Both the position numbers and the translations under genes were made by a program. The notes below the pieces were generated by a model that worked only from the letters and a program-made list of their open reading frames with translations, had not been told where the DNA came from and searched no databases. Positions 62,583 through 64,000 of a stretch of 64,000 nt of DNA are shown here, in pieces; the first letter of the stretch is position 1; each line of letters starts with the position of its first letter. The DNA lies in NCBI RefSeq assembly GCF_001429245.1, contig NZ_LMJE01000011.1, forward strand, positions 120,678 to 184,677, in the 5' to 3' direction. The stretch is from Rhizobium sp. Root274 (lineage in GTDB: Bacteria > Pseudomonadota > Alphaproteobacteria > Rhizobiales > Rhizobiaceae).

Positions 62583-63166
62583 CCTCCAGGGGAAGGGGAC
62601 GGCCGCCAGCCGCAGGAAAGACGGTCTCACCGGGACAGATTTTGGCCGAAGCTCTGGCGATACTCGAGACGGACGGTCTAGAGGCTTTGACAATGCGTGC
62701 ATTAGCGGGTCGTGCAGGCATTAATCCGATGACAATTTATCATCATTTCGATGATCGTGACGGGCTAATCCGAGCACTTGCCGAGCTGGCATATTCGGAG
62801 CTTGCCGCGCCTGAGACAGGCAATGCACTTGAGCGCGCACACAGCCTGATAAGGGCGTATTATGCTACAGTGGTGCGCTTCCCAGATTTGACTTTGGCGA
62901 TCTTCGCTCGGTCATGCCTTTTCCCAGAGAGGGCGCGAAGAATCACCGACGAGATCAGAGATCTGCTGGCCGAACATGGTCTCTCGTCCCAAAAGTCTGT
63001 GCAATGGACGCATATCCTGGTCGACTACACGCACGGTGCAGCACTTGCGGCGGCCCCTCATTCAAAAACTGAATCTGGGCAACCTGCGACTGAAGCAGGT
63101 TTGACAGATTTTAACATTGGGCTTGCGGAGCTGTTCGAAACAATCCGTCGCGCATCCATTGCCTAG
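62579..63166 (+). CDS. TetR-family repressor of DHFR-like operon
   Basis: Regulator of 195 aa. ILAEALAILETDGLEALTMRALAGRAGINPMTIYHHFDDRDGLIRAL is the HTH. The basic start TSRGRGRPPAAGK contacts DNA. It overlaps the DHFR-like gene, so it is in the same transcript, which points to autoregulation through the 35-bp palindrome upstream. It is not a close paralogue of the other two TetR genes. Confidence 0.88.
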   Translation: MTSRGRGRPPAAGKTVSPGQILAEALAILETDGLEALTMRALAGRAGINPMTIYHHFDDRDGLIRALAELAYSELAAPETGNALERAHSLIRAYYATVVRFPDLTLAIFARSCLFPERARRITDEIRDLLAEHGLSSQKSVQWTHILVDYTHGAALAAAPHSKTESGQPATEAGLTDFNIGLAELFETIRRASIA

Positions 63167-63234
63167 AGATCCTGAGCAGTAATTGGCAATCGCAACGCGC
63201 AACTAGATAACATCAGCTATTGGAAGCGAGACAC

Positions 63235-64000
63235 ATGGATGAAACATCCTGGTTAGCAGAGGCCGTTTCAAAAACGGAAGAGCAGGCTTTTGACCACAGG
63301 GGTCGCGTCCAGTTTCACGAGGGTCCGTTGGTAGGCTTCCTCGAGCGCACGATCGTGCGCCCGGGTATTGCGTTGTACCGAGTAGAGGGCGTCTCTGATC
63401 ATGCCTGGAAGCTGAAGGCCCAAGGAGAGGTGCCGGCCGGCAATCTGGTAGTCGGTGCGATAATAAACGGTGCCGGCACCATCGATGCTGACGGCAACGA
63501 GCGTCAAGCTTGGCGTGGTTCTGGAAGGTCCTATGTGGTGAGCCTCGCCGAGCGCGATATCACCTACCATCTTGAGGCGGGCGAGCCTTGGCGCGCCGTG
63601 ACACTGTTGATGGAGCCTGAAGCACTTGAAACATTAGCGGTTCAAAACGGCGCATTGCCACCCTCGGCGCGCGCGGTTCTGGACGATGGTAAGCTGCCGA
63701 TTTCTAGTCTGTTCGAACACAATCGTGCCGTGATGCGTACTGCACACGACATCCTTCTGTCGCCATATTACGGAACGATGGAGACGCTTTGGCGCGAGAG
63801 CAAGGCCATGGAGCTCCTGGCACATCAGTTCGATCATCTGAACTCCAGCAGTAGCTGTCCCCAATCGCTCAATACTCGCGAACTTGCCCGAGTCAAGGAA
63901 GCGTACGATCTGCTGGTCGCCGATCTGCGTGATCCGCCCGGGTTGGACGCTCTGGCCGCTCTAGTGAAGGTCGCTCCCCGACGGCTCAACCAGGGTTTCC
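63235..64000 (+). CDS. AraC-family regulator, cut by window end
   Basis: Open frame of 255 codons without a stop, running off the window. It begins MDETSWLAEAVSKTEEQAFD. The middle has SYVVSLAERDITYHLEAGEPWRAVTLLM and MELLAHQFDHLNSSS. It then enters the HTH: NTRELARVKEAYDLLVADLRDPPGLDALAALVKVAPRRLNQGF. This is the PchR/YqhC-like layout. Its second HTH lies outside. Confidence 0.85.
   Translation, partial: MDETSWLAEAVSKTEEQAFDHRGRVQFHEGPLVGFLERTIVRPGIALYRVEGVSDHAWKLKAQGEVPAGNLVVGAIINGAGTIDADGNERQAWRGSGRSYVVSLAERDITYHLEAGEPWRAVTLLMEPEALETLAVQNGALPPSARAVLDDGKLPISSLFEHNRAVMRTAHDILLSPYYGTMETLWRESKAMELLAHQFDHLNSSSSCPQSLNTRELARVKEAYDLLVADLRDPPGLDALAALVKVAPRRLNQGF

Overview
The window looks like accessory DNA from a moderately GC-rich alphaproteobacterium, most likely of the order Rhizobiales. 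The grounds are a DUF1612/RHE_PE00001-type protein (a family typical of rhizobial plasmids and islands), alphaproteobacterial IS3- and IS66-type elements, and rhizobial-looking TetR, AraC, SDR and PemK proteins. This is inference from remembered families; no search was run. No ribosomal, replication or core metabolic genes are present, so it is probably part of a genomic island or large plasmid.

Left part (1-27200) is a mobile defence island. It has a tyrosine recombinase, a Phd/PemK-like toxin-antitoxin pair and a DUF1612 regulator-like gene. A translationally coupled type I restriction operon (hsdM-hsdS-abi-like-hsdR) follows. Next is a divergently controlled unit: a WYL regulator facing a three-gene operon of a RecB-like nuclease/RNase H-like/SF1 helicase protein, McrB with an EVE-like insertion, and McrC. 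After that come a 71-residue tandem-repeat protein with a zinc-finger TIR protein, a small HNH-like protein, a DnaQ-type exonuclease, a DUF429 protein, a very large tyrosine recombinase, an HNH nuclease with an N-terminal EVE/PUA-like region, and hipBA with three evenly spaced operators. The WYL/helicase-nuclease/McrBC unit is the best candidate for an unusual system; the tandem-repeat protein plus TIR pair is second.

Middle part (27.2-44.6 kb) holds regulator-plus-enzyme modules for small-molecule or oxidative/electrophile chemistry. There are two paralogous TetR regulators facing oxidoreductase operons, each with its own repeated operator, and two paralogous AraC regulators near alpha/beta hydrolases. 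Decay is frequent: a Gfo/Idh remnant, a frameshifted MFS transporter, a catalase-like protein lacking both distal active-site residues, and an IS5-like fragment.

From 44.6 to 49.1 kb is an insertion-sequence cluster. An IS3-family element of 1274 bp sits inside the orfA of a second IS3-family element, with a clean 5-bp target duplication. A decayed IS66-type element follows. Right part (49.3-64.0 kb) carries RidA, two SnoaL-like proteins, an isochorismatase-family hydrolase, a pirin, a DUF5996-acetyltransferase fusion, a GST with a three-domain oxidoreductase, a RES-type toxin-antitoxin pair, and a DHFR-like reductase with a TetR regulator under a 35-bp palindrome. An AraC regulator runs off the right edge.
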